Made by a program: the position numbers and the translations under genes
The notes under the pieces: model-generated
Told to the model about the DNA's origin: nothing
Seen by the model: the letters and a program-made list of their open reading frames with translations, nothing else
The model's database searches: none
Shown: positions 16,742 through 24,374 of the stretch, piece by piece
Position numbering within the stretch: the stretch's first letter is position 1
Layout: every line of letters starts with the position of its first letter
Source of the DNA: UBA1181 sp045639525
GTDB lineage: Bacteria > Bacteroidota > Bacteroidia > Bacteroidales > Paludibacteraceae
Direction: 5' to 3'
DNA: 64,000 nt
Assembly (NCBI GenBank): GCA_045639525.1
Contig: JAZUDI010000044.1
Location: 49,926-113,925, forward strand

Positions 16742-17458
16742 ATGAATAGCAAGGATTTGATGAGTCTAATATCGGAAGAGATCAGTGAACTTTCTTTGCT
16801 TTGCGGAGGAATGACGGAGATGGAGAGTGTTCCGTCGGCTGTTTTGAGTCTTGCTAAAAGCAAGGCCTCTATTCTTTTGCAAAGAATTGAGTTGCTGGAG
16901 AGCTGCCAGAATGCCCAGTCGCCTCGTCCTGATTCTAATTTGATGGAGCAGGAGGTGGAACCGGAGATACAACCCGAACCGATCCAAGAGAGTCCGGCAA
17001 CAGCGGTTGCGGAGGAAGAGCCTGTAGCAGTGGTGGAAAAAGTTGAATATCATCCAGTAGAGAATCCTTCGGTGCAGCGGGAGGAAAAGAGTGTCGAGTT
17101 GAATGCACCTGAAGCTGAGACAGAAGAAAAACACGAGCCGGTAATCCGACAAGAGAGTAAGCCGGTTGCCTACGAATATGGTACAGTACGTACGGTTTTG
17201 GATGCTAATCGTTCTTCTAAACGTGTTGAGAGTCGTTTTGTCCAGTCGATTAGAAAGGCCATTACGTTAAATGATCGTATCCGTTACATGAACGTATTGT
17301 TCGGTGGAGATGCGGCGTTGATGAACACGACAATTGAACAGTTGGACCAAATGTCATCCCTTCAAGAGGCGCAGGACTATGTGAATGCTAACTTTTCGTG
17401 GGGCGATGATGAGGCGGTGACCGATTTTATGCGATTGTTGGAGGACAGATTCTCATGA
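16742..17458 (+). CDS. conserved Bacteroidales hypothetical protein
   Basis: A 238-residue cytoplasmic protein of unknown function. Residues 1-55 form a helical region (LISEEISELSLLCGGM). Residues 60-150 are a low-complexity linker of Glu, Pro and Val (PEIQPEPIQESP, AVAEEEPVAVVE). The last 75 residues are a compact helical domain (SIRKAITLNDRIRYMNVLFGGD, LDQMSSLQEAQDYVNANFSW, DFMRLLEDRFS) that I have seen in Bacteroidales hypotheticals of the same layout. The gene overlaps rsmI by 4 bases (ATGA). The linker suggests a protein that bridges two partners. Confidence 0.75.
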   Translation: MNSKDLMSLISEEISELSLLCGGMTEMESVPSAVLSLAKSKASILLQRIELLESCQNAQSPRPDSNLMEQEVEPEIQPEPIQESPATAVAEEEPVAVVEKVEYHPVENPSVQREEKSVELNAPEAETEEKHEPVIRQESKPVAYEYGTVRTVLDANRSSKRVESRFVQSIRKAITLNDRIRYMNVLFGGDAALMNTTIEQLDQMSSLQEAQDYVNANFSWGDDEAVTDFMRLLEDRFS

Positions 17459-18165
17459 AAAACGTGGGTAAATTATACTTGGTTCCCACTCCGGTGGGAA
17501 ACTTGGAGGATATGACCTTTCGGGCTATCAGAATTCTAAAAGAGGCGGATTTGATCCTCGCGGAAGATACAAGAACAACAAGCGTGTTGCTCAAACACTT
17601 TGAAATAGAGAACAAGATGCTCTCTCATCATAAGTTCAACGAGCACCAAACAACCGAAAATGTGGTGAATCGTCTAAAAAGTGGTGAGACGATCGCTTTG
17701 GTTTCCGATGCGGGAACCCCGGCGATCTCAGATCCGGGCTTCTATTTGGTGCGCGCCTGTGTGGAGGCGGATGTCGAGGTGGAGTGCTTGCCAGGCCCTA
17801 CCGCTTTCGTTCCTGCTTTGGTGAACTCGGGCTTGCCGAATGACCGTTTCTGTTTTGAGGGTTTCTTGCCACAGAAAAAAGGGAGACAAACCAAATTGAA
17901 GGAGTTGGCGCAAGAGCACCGTACCATGATTATCTATGAATCACCATTCCGATTGGTGAAGACTTTAGGACAATTTGAGGAGATGATGGGCGCTGATCGC
18001 CAGGTCTCCGTCTCCAGGGAGATCTCTAAGGTACATGAAGAGACGGTGAGAGGTACTGTCTCGGAGGTGCGAGCCCATTTTGAACAACATGCTCCGAAGG
18101 GGGAGATCGTCGTGATCTTGGCGGGTAAACCTGATGAGAAGAAAAAGAATATTGAAGAAGAATAA
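17455..18165 (+). CDS. rsmI: 16S rRNA (cytidine1402-2'-O)-methyltransferase
   Basis: RsmI methylates the ribose of C1402 in 16S rRNA. The 236-residue protein shows LYLVPTPVGNLEDMTFRAI (7-25), ILAEDTRTTSVLLKHF, SHHKFNEHQ, ALVSDAGTPAISDPGF and LPGPTAFVPALVNSGLPNDRFCFEGFLP, all standard for this tetrapyrrole-methylase-fold family. It begins inside the stop of the preceding gene. Its end is followed after 34 bases by the lipoprotein gene at 18200. Confidence 0.96.
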   Translation: MKNVGKLYLVPTPVGNLEDMTFRAIRILKEADLILAEDTRTTSVLLKHFEIENKMLSHHKFNEHQTTENVVNRLKSGETIALVSDAGTPAISDPGFYLVRACVEADVEVECLPGPTAFVPALVNSGLPNDRFCFEGFLPQKKGRQTKLKELAQEHRTMIIYESPFRLVKTLGQFEEMMGADRQVSVSREISKVHEETVRGTVSEVRAHFEQHAPKGEIVVILAGKPDEKKKNIEEE

Positions 18166-18199
18166 TATTTTATATAAGTGTAATTTAAATTTAAACAAA

Positions 18200-19045
18200 A
18201 TGAAAAAAGTAGTTTTAGGTGCATTTGTTGCATTGTTCGCAGTGTCTTGTAACCAAGACAAAATTGACGCTTTGACTAATACAGTTGACTCTTTGAGAAC
18301 TGCTGATAGCGTTAAGGACGAGAGAATTAACAGCTATTTGGCTCTTATCTCTGAGGTTCAAGCTAACTTCAGAAACATCAAGCAAACTGAGTTGGGTATC
18401 TTGGATGAGGCTCAAGGCGCAGAGGGTGTTTCTGCAGACAGCAAGCAAAAGATCCAACAAGATTTCGAGACTATCCACCATGCGTTCCAAGATAGCCGCG
18501 CAAAACTTGACTCTATGGAGCAAGCTTTGAAGAAGGCTGAGGGTAAGCTTCCTTACTTGCGTGGTTTGGTTGCAGGTTTGCAAAAAGACTTGAAGGAGAA
18601 CGAGAAGACTATCAAGGATTTGAAGGATCAATTGAACCAAAAGAACATCAAGATTGCTGCTTTGGATAGCACTATCACTCGTGTTTCTGCCGTTAGAGAC
18701 TCTATCGATGAGGTGAGCACTGCTCGTCAAATGGCTATCGAGGCTCAAGACGCTGAGTTGAACACTGGTTACTATTTCTTGGCTAACAAGAAGACTTTGA
18801 AGGAGAAGGGCTTGAAGGATTTGCAAGGTGCCACTATCAACGAGAGCATGTGTACTAAGATTGATATCCGTGAGTTCACTGAGTTGCCATTGGGCTGCAA
18901 GAAGGCTGTGATTTTGACTAGCCACCCAACAAACTCTTACTCTTTGGTGAAGACTTCCGCTGAGGACAAGAACTTGATCTTGAAGATTACAAACTACAAG
19001 GCATTCTGGTCAAACTCTAAGAAGTTGGTCATCGCTGCTAAGTAA
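18200..19045 (+). CDS. coiled-coil lipoprotein
   Basis: A 281-residue lipoprotein (MKKVVLGAFVALFAVSC, lipidated at Cys17). The mature protein has Leu-rich heptads in two blocks: about 20-60 (IDALTNTVDSLRTADSVKDE) and about 115-190 (LDSMEQALKKAEG, LKDQLNQKNIKIAALDSTIT). A globular C-terminal part follows, with CTKIDIREFTELPLGCKKAV. Codon use is strongly biased, so it is probably abundant. I chose the ATG at 18200, because longer frames begin inside rsmI and lack a signal peptide start. Family members are common in Bacteroidales; no function is known to me. It may act as an envelope spacer or tether. Confidence 0.75.
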   Translation: MKKVVLGAFVALFAVSCNQDKIDALTNTVDSLRTADSVKDERINSYLALISEVQANFRNIKQTELGILDEAQGAEGVSADSKQKIQQDFETIHHAFQDSRAKLDSMEQALKKAEGKLPYLRGLVAGLQKDLKENEKTIKDLKDQLNQKNIKIAALDSTITRVSAVRDSIDEVSTARQMAIEAQDAELNTGYYFLANKKTLKEKGLKDLQGATINESMCTKIDIREFTELPLGCKKAVILTSHPTNSYSLVKTSAEDKNLILKITNYKAFWSNSKKLVIAAK

Positions 19046-19065
19046 TTTGTTTTCTTAGATAGAAC

Positions 19066-19100
19066 AGAGCCGTTCCCGAAAAGGGGCGGCTCTTTTTTTT
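19066..19100 (+). terminator. intrinsic terminator after coiled-coil lipoprotein
   Basis: AGAGCCG (19066-19072) pairs with CGGCTCT (19087-19093), followed by eight T residues. Confidence 0.9.
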
Positions 19101-19215
19101 CATCCGCTCTGCTTGCGGATGTCCTGAGGAAAGTGTATTGACATACTGGGCTTGTGTATATGATGAAAATCGTGCCACCCGCATCGGAAACATCCAACGA
19201 TATCTCTTGTCGTAG

Positions 19216-19234
19216 GGGCGAATTCAATTCGCCC
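19216..19234. repeat. palindrome GGGCGAATTCAATTCGCCC
   Basis: Nine bases on each side of a single central C are perfectly complementary. It is preceded by GTAG. Sequences of the form GTAGGGGCGAATT...AATTCGCCC recur between genes in many bacterial genomes, so this may be one member of a dispersed repeat family. Only one copy is in the window. Confidence 0.5.
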
Positions 19235-19344
19235 TGATGGGTGTGCCCTGATGTTCCTCCTAGAGGAGGGAATGACCGCTGGTGCTGAGAATTTTTATGA
19301 ATGTGACCCCAAAATTCAATGAACCCCGGCTCATTTGTTAACAA

Positions 19345-19376
19345 CCTGTTAATAACCTGTTGATTCATCTGTTGAT
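19345..19376 (+). repeat. three direct repeats YCTGTTRAT at 11- and 12-base spacing
   Basis: CCTGTTAAT (19345-19353), CCTGTTGAT (19356-19364) and TCTGTTGAT (19368-19376) lie on one face of the helix, about 40 bases upstream of the -7 box of the HU-like gene. They could bind a regulator; which one is not known. Confidence 0.45.
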
Positions 19377-19417
19377 ATTGCCTTCTTGGTTTATAGAGGG
19401 GATTCCGTCGGATTCCT

Positions 19418-19425
19418 TAACTTTG
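19418..19425 (+). promoter_or_regulatory. -7 box of HU/SPOR gene
   Basis: TAACTTTG fits TAnnTTTG. The transcript would start near 19432, so the leader before the ATG at 19441 is only about 9 bases. Confidence 0.55.
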
Positions 19426-19440
19426 TTGTCCCAAAAATAG

Positions 19441-20349
19441 ATGAGTGATATGTTTAGTACCATAGTAGAATTGCTAACTCGCCAAACTTGTGTGATCATC
19501 CCTCAATTGGGAGGATTTGTGGTGAATGATTGTGCGGCGAAGGTGGTGGATGGAAAGTTCTTCCCTCCTCGCAAGGAGTTGGTCTTCAATCCGAAGTTGA
19601 TCCATAACGACGGAGACTTGGCCCATGCCCTTATGCGTAGGAATGGCGGTTCGTTCGATGAGGCGAATCGATCCATTGAACGTACGGTGGAGAGCGTATG
19701 GAACTCCGTGAAGAGTGATGGCATCTATGTGGTACCCTCCTTTGGCGTATTCACGTTGAAATCAGGCAAAATCTCCTTCCAACAGAAAGATTTAAAGGTG
19801 GACTTCGATGACACCTTCGGATTGGATGAGTTTTATTTCCCGATGTTGGATAAGAAACTTTTGAAGCGCGACGCGGCTACCCAAGGATCCTTTTCCTCCG
19901 TGAAGAGCTTTATGATCGGTGCCGCTGCGGTTTTGGCTTTCCTAATGGTGGGCCAACCTGTGAAGGATTCTTCCCGACCTAATATGGCCTCATTGGCCCC
20001 TTTGATGGTCGATCAATCCGCCTTGTCGCACGAGTTGGATGTGAAAAAGATGGAGCTGAGCCAGTTGAAGCGTGAACTGACCTCTTACAAAGAGGCTGAT
20101 TCCGACTTCTATATGATTGTCGCCGAGTTCGACAATGAAGTGGAGGCGAATGAATTTATCCAATCGGCTCCCCAACTCTCCTTGCTATCGCTCGAAGGAC
20201 ACTACTATGCGACCGCATTCTCTGCCAAGAGCAAAGCGGAGGTGGCTACATATTATGACTCTATCGCTTCCAACACTTGGAAGGATGCTTATATGCTCTC
20301 CGTTTCTAAATTTAATGATGAGTTGAAGAATGATACAGATATCCGATAA
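19441..20349 (+). CDS. membrane-anchored HU (CCDC81-like) and SPOR domain protein
   Basis: A 302-residue protein in three parts. Residues 1-130 resemble the tandem HU-type DNA-binding domains of the CCDC81-like group: LLTRQTCVIIPQLGGFVVN, FPPRKELVFNP and LIHNDGDLAHALMRRNGGSFDEAN, then VVPSFGVFTLKSG. A single transmembrane segment follows (about 157-175, MIGAAAVLAFLMVG). The rest is periplasmic and ends in a SPOR-like domain (YMIVAEFDNEVEANEFIQSA, YYATAFSAKSKAEV). The layout suggests a link between chromosome and peptidoglycan at division. Its last 20 bases overlap the next gene in another frame, indicating coupled translation. Confidence 0.85.
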   Translation: MSDMFSTIVELLTRQTCVIIPQLGGFVVNDCAAKVVDGKFFPPRKELVFNPKLIHNDGDLAHALMRRNGGSFDEANRSIERTVESVWNSVKSDGIYVVPSFGVFTLKSGKISFQQKDLKVDFDDTFGLDEFYFPMLDKKLLKRDAATQGSFSSVKSFMIGAAAVLAFLMVGQPVKDSSRPNMASLAPLMVDQSALSHELDVKKMELSQLKRELTSYKEADSDFYMIVAEFDNEVEANEFIQSAPQLSLLSLEGHYYATAFSAKSKAEVATYYDSIASNTWKDAYMLSVSKFNDELKNDTDIR

Positions 20350-20833
20350 AGATTTGCGAAGCGCCGCTGAGGGTGGTGTGGATCAATTCCTTGCCCTCTT
20401 TATAGACCGCTATTGGGCGGAGATGGGTGGAGAACTCACTGCGGAGGGTATGGCGAAGTTGAATGGCCATCAGAACACATTGCTGGCCTATTCGATTTTT
20501 CGCGACGAGATGAACGATGGCGGTTTTGTGCAGCTGATCCAAAATGGCTATGGTGGCTATTTTTTCCGTAATCCGTTTGCCAAAGCGATAAAATTGTTCG
20601 GCGCTAAACAGTTGGCCAAATTGGTCTATGAGGCAAAGGACATCTATCAAGAGAATCAGGCAGCCCTTGAAAGGGAGTGTAGTGACGAGGAGTTCTTGGC
20701 GATGTATGTCGATTTTGAGATCTTCGATGAATTGGAGGAGAAGTTTTTCCTGATAGAGGAGGAGACGACTGATGTCATCGCACAATTTGTGGATGAGAAT
20801 ATAGAACTCTTCGCTGAGGTTACGAAAGACTAA
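20330..20833 (+). CDS. DMP19/DUF4375-like acidic protein
   Basis: A 167-residue cytoplasmic protein with the DMP19-type core: LNGHQNTLLAYSIFRDEMNDGGFVQLIQNGYGGYFF (central part NDGGFVQLIQNG at about 63-74), a helix with AKAIKLFGAKQLAKLV, and a very acidic C-terminal half (ERECSDEEF, EIFDELEEKFFLIEEE). DMP19 of Neisseria is a DNA-mimic that sequesters a DNA-binding protein. Such action here is inference from family and charge. The gene overlaps the HU/SPOR gene by 20 bases, which makes a functional link to a DNA-binding neighbour plausible. A strong terminator follows. Confidence 0.8.
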   Translation: MIQISDKDLRSAAEGGVDQFLALFIDRYWAEMGGELTAEGMAKLNGHQNTLLAYSIFRDEMNDGGFVQLIQNGYGGYFFRNPFAKAIKLFGAKQLAKLVYEAKDIYQENQAALERECSDEEFLAMYVDFEIFDELEEKFFLIEEETTDVIAQFVDENIELFAEVTKD

Positions 20834-20869
20834 TTGATCAAAAATAACATATTTTGAAACAAAGTGAGG

Positions 20870-20907
20870 GGACGCACTGCCTGTGACAGGAGGTGCGTCC
20901 GTTTTTT
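20870..20907 (+). terminator. intrinsic terminator after DMP19-like gene
   Basis: GGACGCAC (20870-20877) pairs with GTGCGTCC (20893-20900), followed by G and seven T residues. Confidence 0.9.
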
Positions 20908-20920
20908 TACAAATTATTCG

Positions 20921-20928
20921 TATCTTTG
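20921..20928 (+). promoter_or_regulatory. -7 box of BACON lipoprotein gene
   Basis: TATCTTTG matches the consensus; start near 20935 with a leader of about 40 bases. Confidence 0.6.
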
Positions 20929-20976
20929 CGGAAGTGATTATTATTGTGTGTTAAGTATAATGTAAGTTTATAAATT

Positions 20977-22323
20977 ATGGGGAAAATATTAAAATTATTC
21001 TATTTTGCATTGGCATTTATGGCATTGTGGTCTCTCTCCTCTTGTAATGAAGATGATCCAGAACCTATCTTGAATTTAAATGGAAAAGAGTCTGATTTGG
21101 AGTTGCTGGCTGATGCAGAGGGAGAGGTCTTTTCTGTAAAGATTACTTCCAACCTCTCTTGGAGTGCAACCTCTTCTGAAAATTGGTGTCTGCTGGAGAA
21201 TTATTCTCAAAAGGGAGATGGAACTCTTGTCGTGAAAGTGTCCGCCAATTCTTCTTCTTCGGAAAGGAATGCCAAGATTTCTTTAAAAGGAGGACCTGTT
21301 AGTCGTGAGGTGTCGGTAAAACAGGCTGGTAAGGCATTGGGTGATGAGTCTGATGAGGAGGTCGATGATTCTGACGAGGAGAATGGTGGTTCTGCGGACA
21401 ATGATTCTAGTGAGGAAAATGGTAATCAAGGAGGTAATGGGTCGGAAGAGGGCGATTCCAATGGGGGAAACGAAGAGCCTGTAGTCCCTAAATACTTTTA
21501 TCTGAACTTGACGGCTTCTCCTGCCTCGGCGGGTGAGGTTTCTGGTTGGGGATTGACAAGAACAGACTGCGTCAATAAAGTGGAAGCCACTCCTAAAGAA
21601 GGTTATATGTTTGTAGGATGGAGTGATGGAGAGACCTCAATGTCTCGCACAGTGACTTCTACGACTGGAGAGGATATCTCTTTGATTGCCTACTTTGAAG
21701 AGATGGATTTGACAAAAATGACTGGTTATCGTGATGGTTATTTGTATGTCGATTTGGGATTGTCGGTGATGTGGGCTACCTATAATGTCGGAGGAAGCAA
21801 ACCAACTGATTTCGGCGACCTTTTCGCATGGGGCGAGACCTCTCCAAAGGAATATTATAAACAGGAGAATTACAAATGGGGCGTTAGTATGTATGATTTT
21901 ACAAAATATTGTACGAAAAGATTTTACGGAAGTGTTGATGAAAAGACGGTTCTGGATAGAAGTGATGATGCGGCAAGTGCCAATTGGGGGGCATCCTGGA
22001 GAATGCCGACTGCTGATGAGATGGCGGAGTTGGTGAACGGTTGTGATTGGGTGTGGATGGACCATTATAATGGAACAAACTGTAACGGACAACTTGGTAA
22101 GAGTAAGAAAAATGGTAATGTGATATTCTTACCAGCGTCTGGAATGGGGAAAGGATATAATAACTACACGGAAAATGGTTATGGATACTATTGGACTAAA
22201 AGTCTATATGAGGAACTTCCGACCCGTGCTAATAATATCCATTTTGGTACGGGTGATTTTGATACTTATGATGTTCAGGATCGTGTTTACGGTATGCCTG
22301 TACGTCCGGTCTTTCCCCGTTAG
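20977..22323 (+). CDS. surface lipoprotein with BACON, InlB-like repeat and FISUMP-like domain
   Basis: A 448-residue lipoprotein lipidated at Cys23. CNEDDPE after the Cys is acidic, as in Bacteroidota surface-export signals. Domains in order: a BACON module (about 33-115, ITSNLSWSATSSENWC, VSVKQAGK), an acidic Asp/Glu/Gly/Asn linker (about 118-170), and an InlB-type repeat (about 175-243, YFYLNLTASPASAGEVSGWG, GYMFVGWSDGE). Last is a C-terminal domain (about 255-448) of the Fibrobacter major paralog type (YVDLGLSVMWATYNVGG, WRMPTADEMAELV, YYWTKS, MPVRPVFPR). It is probably displayed on the cell surface and binds a carbohydrate or protein; the ligand is unknown. Single-gene unit. Confidence 0.8.
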   Translation: MGKILKLFYFALAFMALWSLSSCNEDDPEPILNLNGKESDLELLADAEGEVFSVKITSNLSWSATSSENWCLLENYSQKGDGTLVVKVSANSSSSERNAKISLKGGPVSREVSVKQAGKALGDESDEEVDDSDEENGGSADNDSSEENGNQGGNGSEEGDSNGGNEEPVVPKYFYLNLTASPASAGEVSGWGLTRTDCVNKVEATPKEGYMFVGWSDGETSMSRTVTSTTGEDISLIAYFEEMDLTKMTGYRDGYLYVDLGLSVMWATYNVGGSKPTDFGDLFAWGETSPKEYYKQENYKWGVSMYDFTKYCTKRFYGSVDEKTVLDRSDDAASANWGASWRMPTADEMAELVNGCDWVWMDHYNGTNCNGQLGKSKKNGNVIFLPASGMGKGYNNYTENGYGYYWTKSLYEELPTRANNIHFGTGDFDTYDVQDRVYGMPVRPVFPR

Positions 22324-22347
22324 GATGGATTGTTTTAATAATTGAAT

Positions 22348-22388
22348 AGAAAGGGCATTTGTTCTAAACTGGAACAGTTGCCCTTTCT
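22348..22388. terminator. hairpin between convergent genes
   Basis: AGAAAGGGCA (22348-22357) pairs with TGCCCTTTCT (22379-22388), with a further inner GTTC/GAAC pairing. The T tract is weak on both strands, but the position between two stops fits a shared terminator. Confidence 0.6.
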
Positions 22389-22394
22389 GCTCTT

Positions 22395-24374
22395 TTATAT
22401 CGTCACCTTCAACATCGCCTTCACCTGCGTGGAGACATTTCCCTCAATCAGCTCTAAATTGGATCCTATGGAGCTCCTGCCATCCGTATAGATGAACCAC
22501 CCTGCCTTGAAGTGCAGTTGCAGCGCCTCTTTGTGTTTCCACATCAAGGAGACGGCCACTCTGTGCCCCTTGCCATAATGCATCGGGAAGGAGAGCGTGT
22601 AGGGGAGGTCCTTCTCATAAATGTAGATCCTGTTGTTGTAGTCAGTCGCATGGAAATAGGCGTATCGAAACGCCAGGGAGAGGTGCCAGGGTTTTATGTT
22701 CCCTGTGGCCGATTGGGAGAGGATCCACCCATAGGTGGCGGGGTGAGAGAAATCCTCCGAACGGTTAACCTCCGCTATGGTTTGCACTCTCCAATTCCCT
22801 ATTTGCGTGTTCAAGGTACTTCGCAATGTCCTTTTGAGATTGCCCTTCTCCTTCTCTTTGTATTTGAGCGACTCGTCGCATCGTTTGGAAATCTTGATGT
22901 TGGCTAAAAGGCAATATTCATAGCCGTGGGAGGCGATATTGGTGGAGGATAGCGCCCAGGGAAACCGGAAACTGTCCGCATAGGCGGAGATCGAGACTCT
23001 TTTTAGCGGGGAGAAGCGGGTGCTGATATAATAGCCCTGCTCGTTTTCCAATCGGCTGTTTTCACTGAACCCCTTTCCGTATAGCGTTTGGTAAGCGGGG
23101 GTGTAATGGCGCTGGGCGATGGTGATCTCCAATCGGGAAAGCGGGAAGATGGAGGCTCCGTTCATGGTGGCGAAGTGTCCGTTGGCGTCGATGGCGCTCT
23201 CTCCAAAGAGCGAGACGTGACGCCACCTTGCCTTATAGTCGATCCCGATATTGAGGTGGTGGTTCGTGTCGGTCAAGCGGAAGCGGGTATAGCGTCTCTC
23301 CGTAGGGTGCAACTCTCTTGAATAGTGGTATTGCAGAATGGTATGGCCCAGGGTGAGGTTGCCCCGCTTGAAGCGTAGATGGCCACCTGCCACCTCTTCC
23401 GTCACATTCCTCTTTTTGCTGATCTCCAATGTCGTCCGGTGCATGCCGTCGCTCTTGAAGGAGGATATTTTCTCCCCGTTAAGGGTGGCGTCGCACTTTT
23501 TGAGGGAGGCGAAAAGGGTGAGTTGAATCGCTTTCCAACCCATGGTGATGCCTCCTCCTCGGAAGAAGTCGGACTCCCCTGTGGAGGCGTAGCGTTTCAG
23601 CCCTTGCGTGCCTTTGTAGGTGTTGGCCACGCTTGCGGTCTTCCCTAAGATGGAGCCGCTCCCCACGACCAATCCTTGCCCGAAGTTCGCCTTGTAGTCG
23701 CCTAAACAGAGTTGACGCATCCACCTTCTCCCTTCAAAGGAGAGGGAGGCGCTTATAAAATCGAATCCTCTGCCATGTTGGCTCCAAACCGCCTCTCCCG
23801 CATCCTTCTCTCCGATGAGGGAGGCTTTGATGTTGTCGGCGTTGAATAGATATTTGGCGTAGTAATGGATGGGTGGCCCTGCGTATTGGGAGGTGCCATC
23901 GCTCTCAGGTTCGTACCCCTTCTTCTTTTGTAGGAATCGATCCGCACTAAGGAAAATCTGGGATTGACGGTGCGCCAGCATCTCTCTGATGCTGATCGTC
24001 CGCTCCTCCTCTCGTAGGGTGACAAAGGGTAGCAGTTGTTGGATTATCTCCATGCTCAGTTCCGGGATGTTTTTCAGTTCGAAGAGGGTTTGGTAGTTGC
24101 CGTACATCTGCCGATGACGCACCAAACTTCTGGATTCTCCCTCGTGGAGAAAGGGGAGTTGCTCGAAATCCTCCTCTGTGGCTGTGTTGAGGTCGATCTT
24201 ATTACTCTTCAGCTCGTTGAGAAGGTCGATCAGATTCTCCACCTCAAGTTGCGCACCATCCTCCTCTTGGAAGGATTCCATCTCCTCTAAAAATTGGTTG
24301 CTGAAGTGCTCCTCTTGCGCAAAACAGAATAGTGATGGAAGTGCTAAAAATGCGAATAGAATAGTTTTTCTCAT
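22395..24374 (-). CDS. helix-hairpin-helix and beta-barrel outer membrane protein
   Basis: From the ATG at 24374 the product has 659 residues with a signal peptide ending SLFCFAQ (about residue 20). Residues 55-125 hold two helix-hairpin-helix units of ComEA type (KIDLNTATEEDFEQLPFL, YQTLFELKNIPELSMEIIQQL). The remaining 530 residues have barrel-like alternation (FDFISASLSFEGRRWMRQLCLGDYKA in part, GITMGWKAIQLTLFAS). Family members occur in many Bacteroidales beside a second outer membrane protein, as here: the ATG overlaps the upstream stop (ATGA). A DNA-uptake link is suggested by the HhH motif alone and is unproven. Confidence 0.75.
   Translation of the reverse strand: MRKTILFAFLALPSLFCFAQEEHFSNQFLEEMESFQEEDGAQLEVENLIDLLNELKSNKIDLNTATEEDFEQLPFLHEGESRSLVRHRQMYGNYQTLFELKNIPELSMEIIQQLLPFVTLREEERTISIREMLAHRQSQIFLSADRFLQKKKGYEPESDGTSQYAGPPIHYYAKYLFNADNIKASLIGEKDAGEAVWSQHGRGFDFISASLSFEGRRWMRQLCLGDYKANFGQGLVVGSGSILGKTASVANTYKGTQGLKRYASTGESDFFRGGGITMGWKAIQLTLFASLKKCDATLNGEKISSFKSDGMHRTTLEISKKRNVTEEVAGGHLRFKRGNLTLGHTILQYHYSRELHPTERRYTRFRLTDTNHHLNIGIDYKARWRHVSLFGESAIDANGHFATMNGASIFPLSRLEITIAQRHYTPAYQTLYGKGFSENSRLENEQGYYISTRFSPLKRVSISAYADSFRFPWALSSTNIASHGYEYCLLANIKISKRCDESLKYKEKEKGNLKRTLRSTLNTQIGNWRVQTIAEVNRSEDFSHPATYGWILSQSATGNIKPWHLSLAFRYAYFHATDYNNRIYIYEKDLPYTLSFPMHYGKGHRVAVSLMWKHKEALQLHFKAGWFIYTDGRSSIGSNLELIEGNVSTQVKAMLKVTI

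Larger units (their letters stand above)
19101..19440. other. gene-poor intergenic region with palindrome, direct repeats and promoter
   Basis: No credible gene is seen in these 340 bases. They hold a perfect palindrome at 19216-19234, three 9-base direct repeats at 19345-19376 and a -7 box at 19418-19425. A minus-strand open frame crosses the region, but it runs into the end of the lipoprotein gene and has no signal or motif. Confidence 0.6.

Noticed and set aside
18994..19368. 124-residue minus-strand frame in the spacer after the coiled-coil lipoprotein
   Set aside because: It runs through a terminator and a palindrome, overlaps the gene end and has no signal, motif or promoter.
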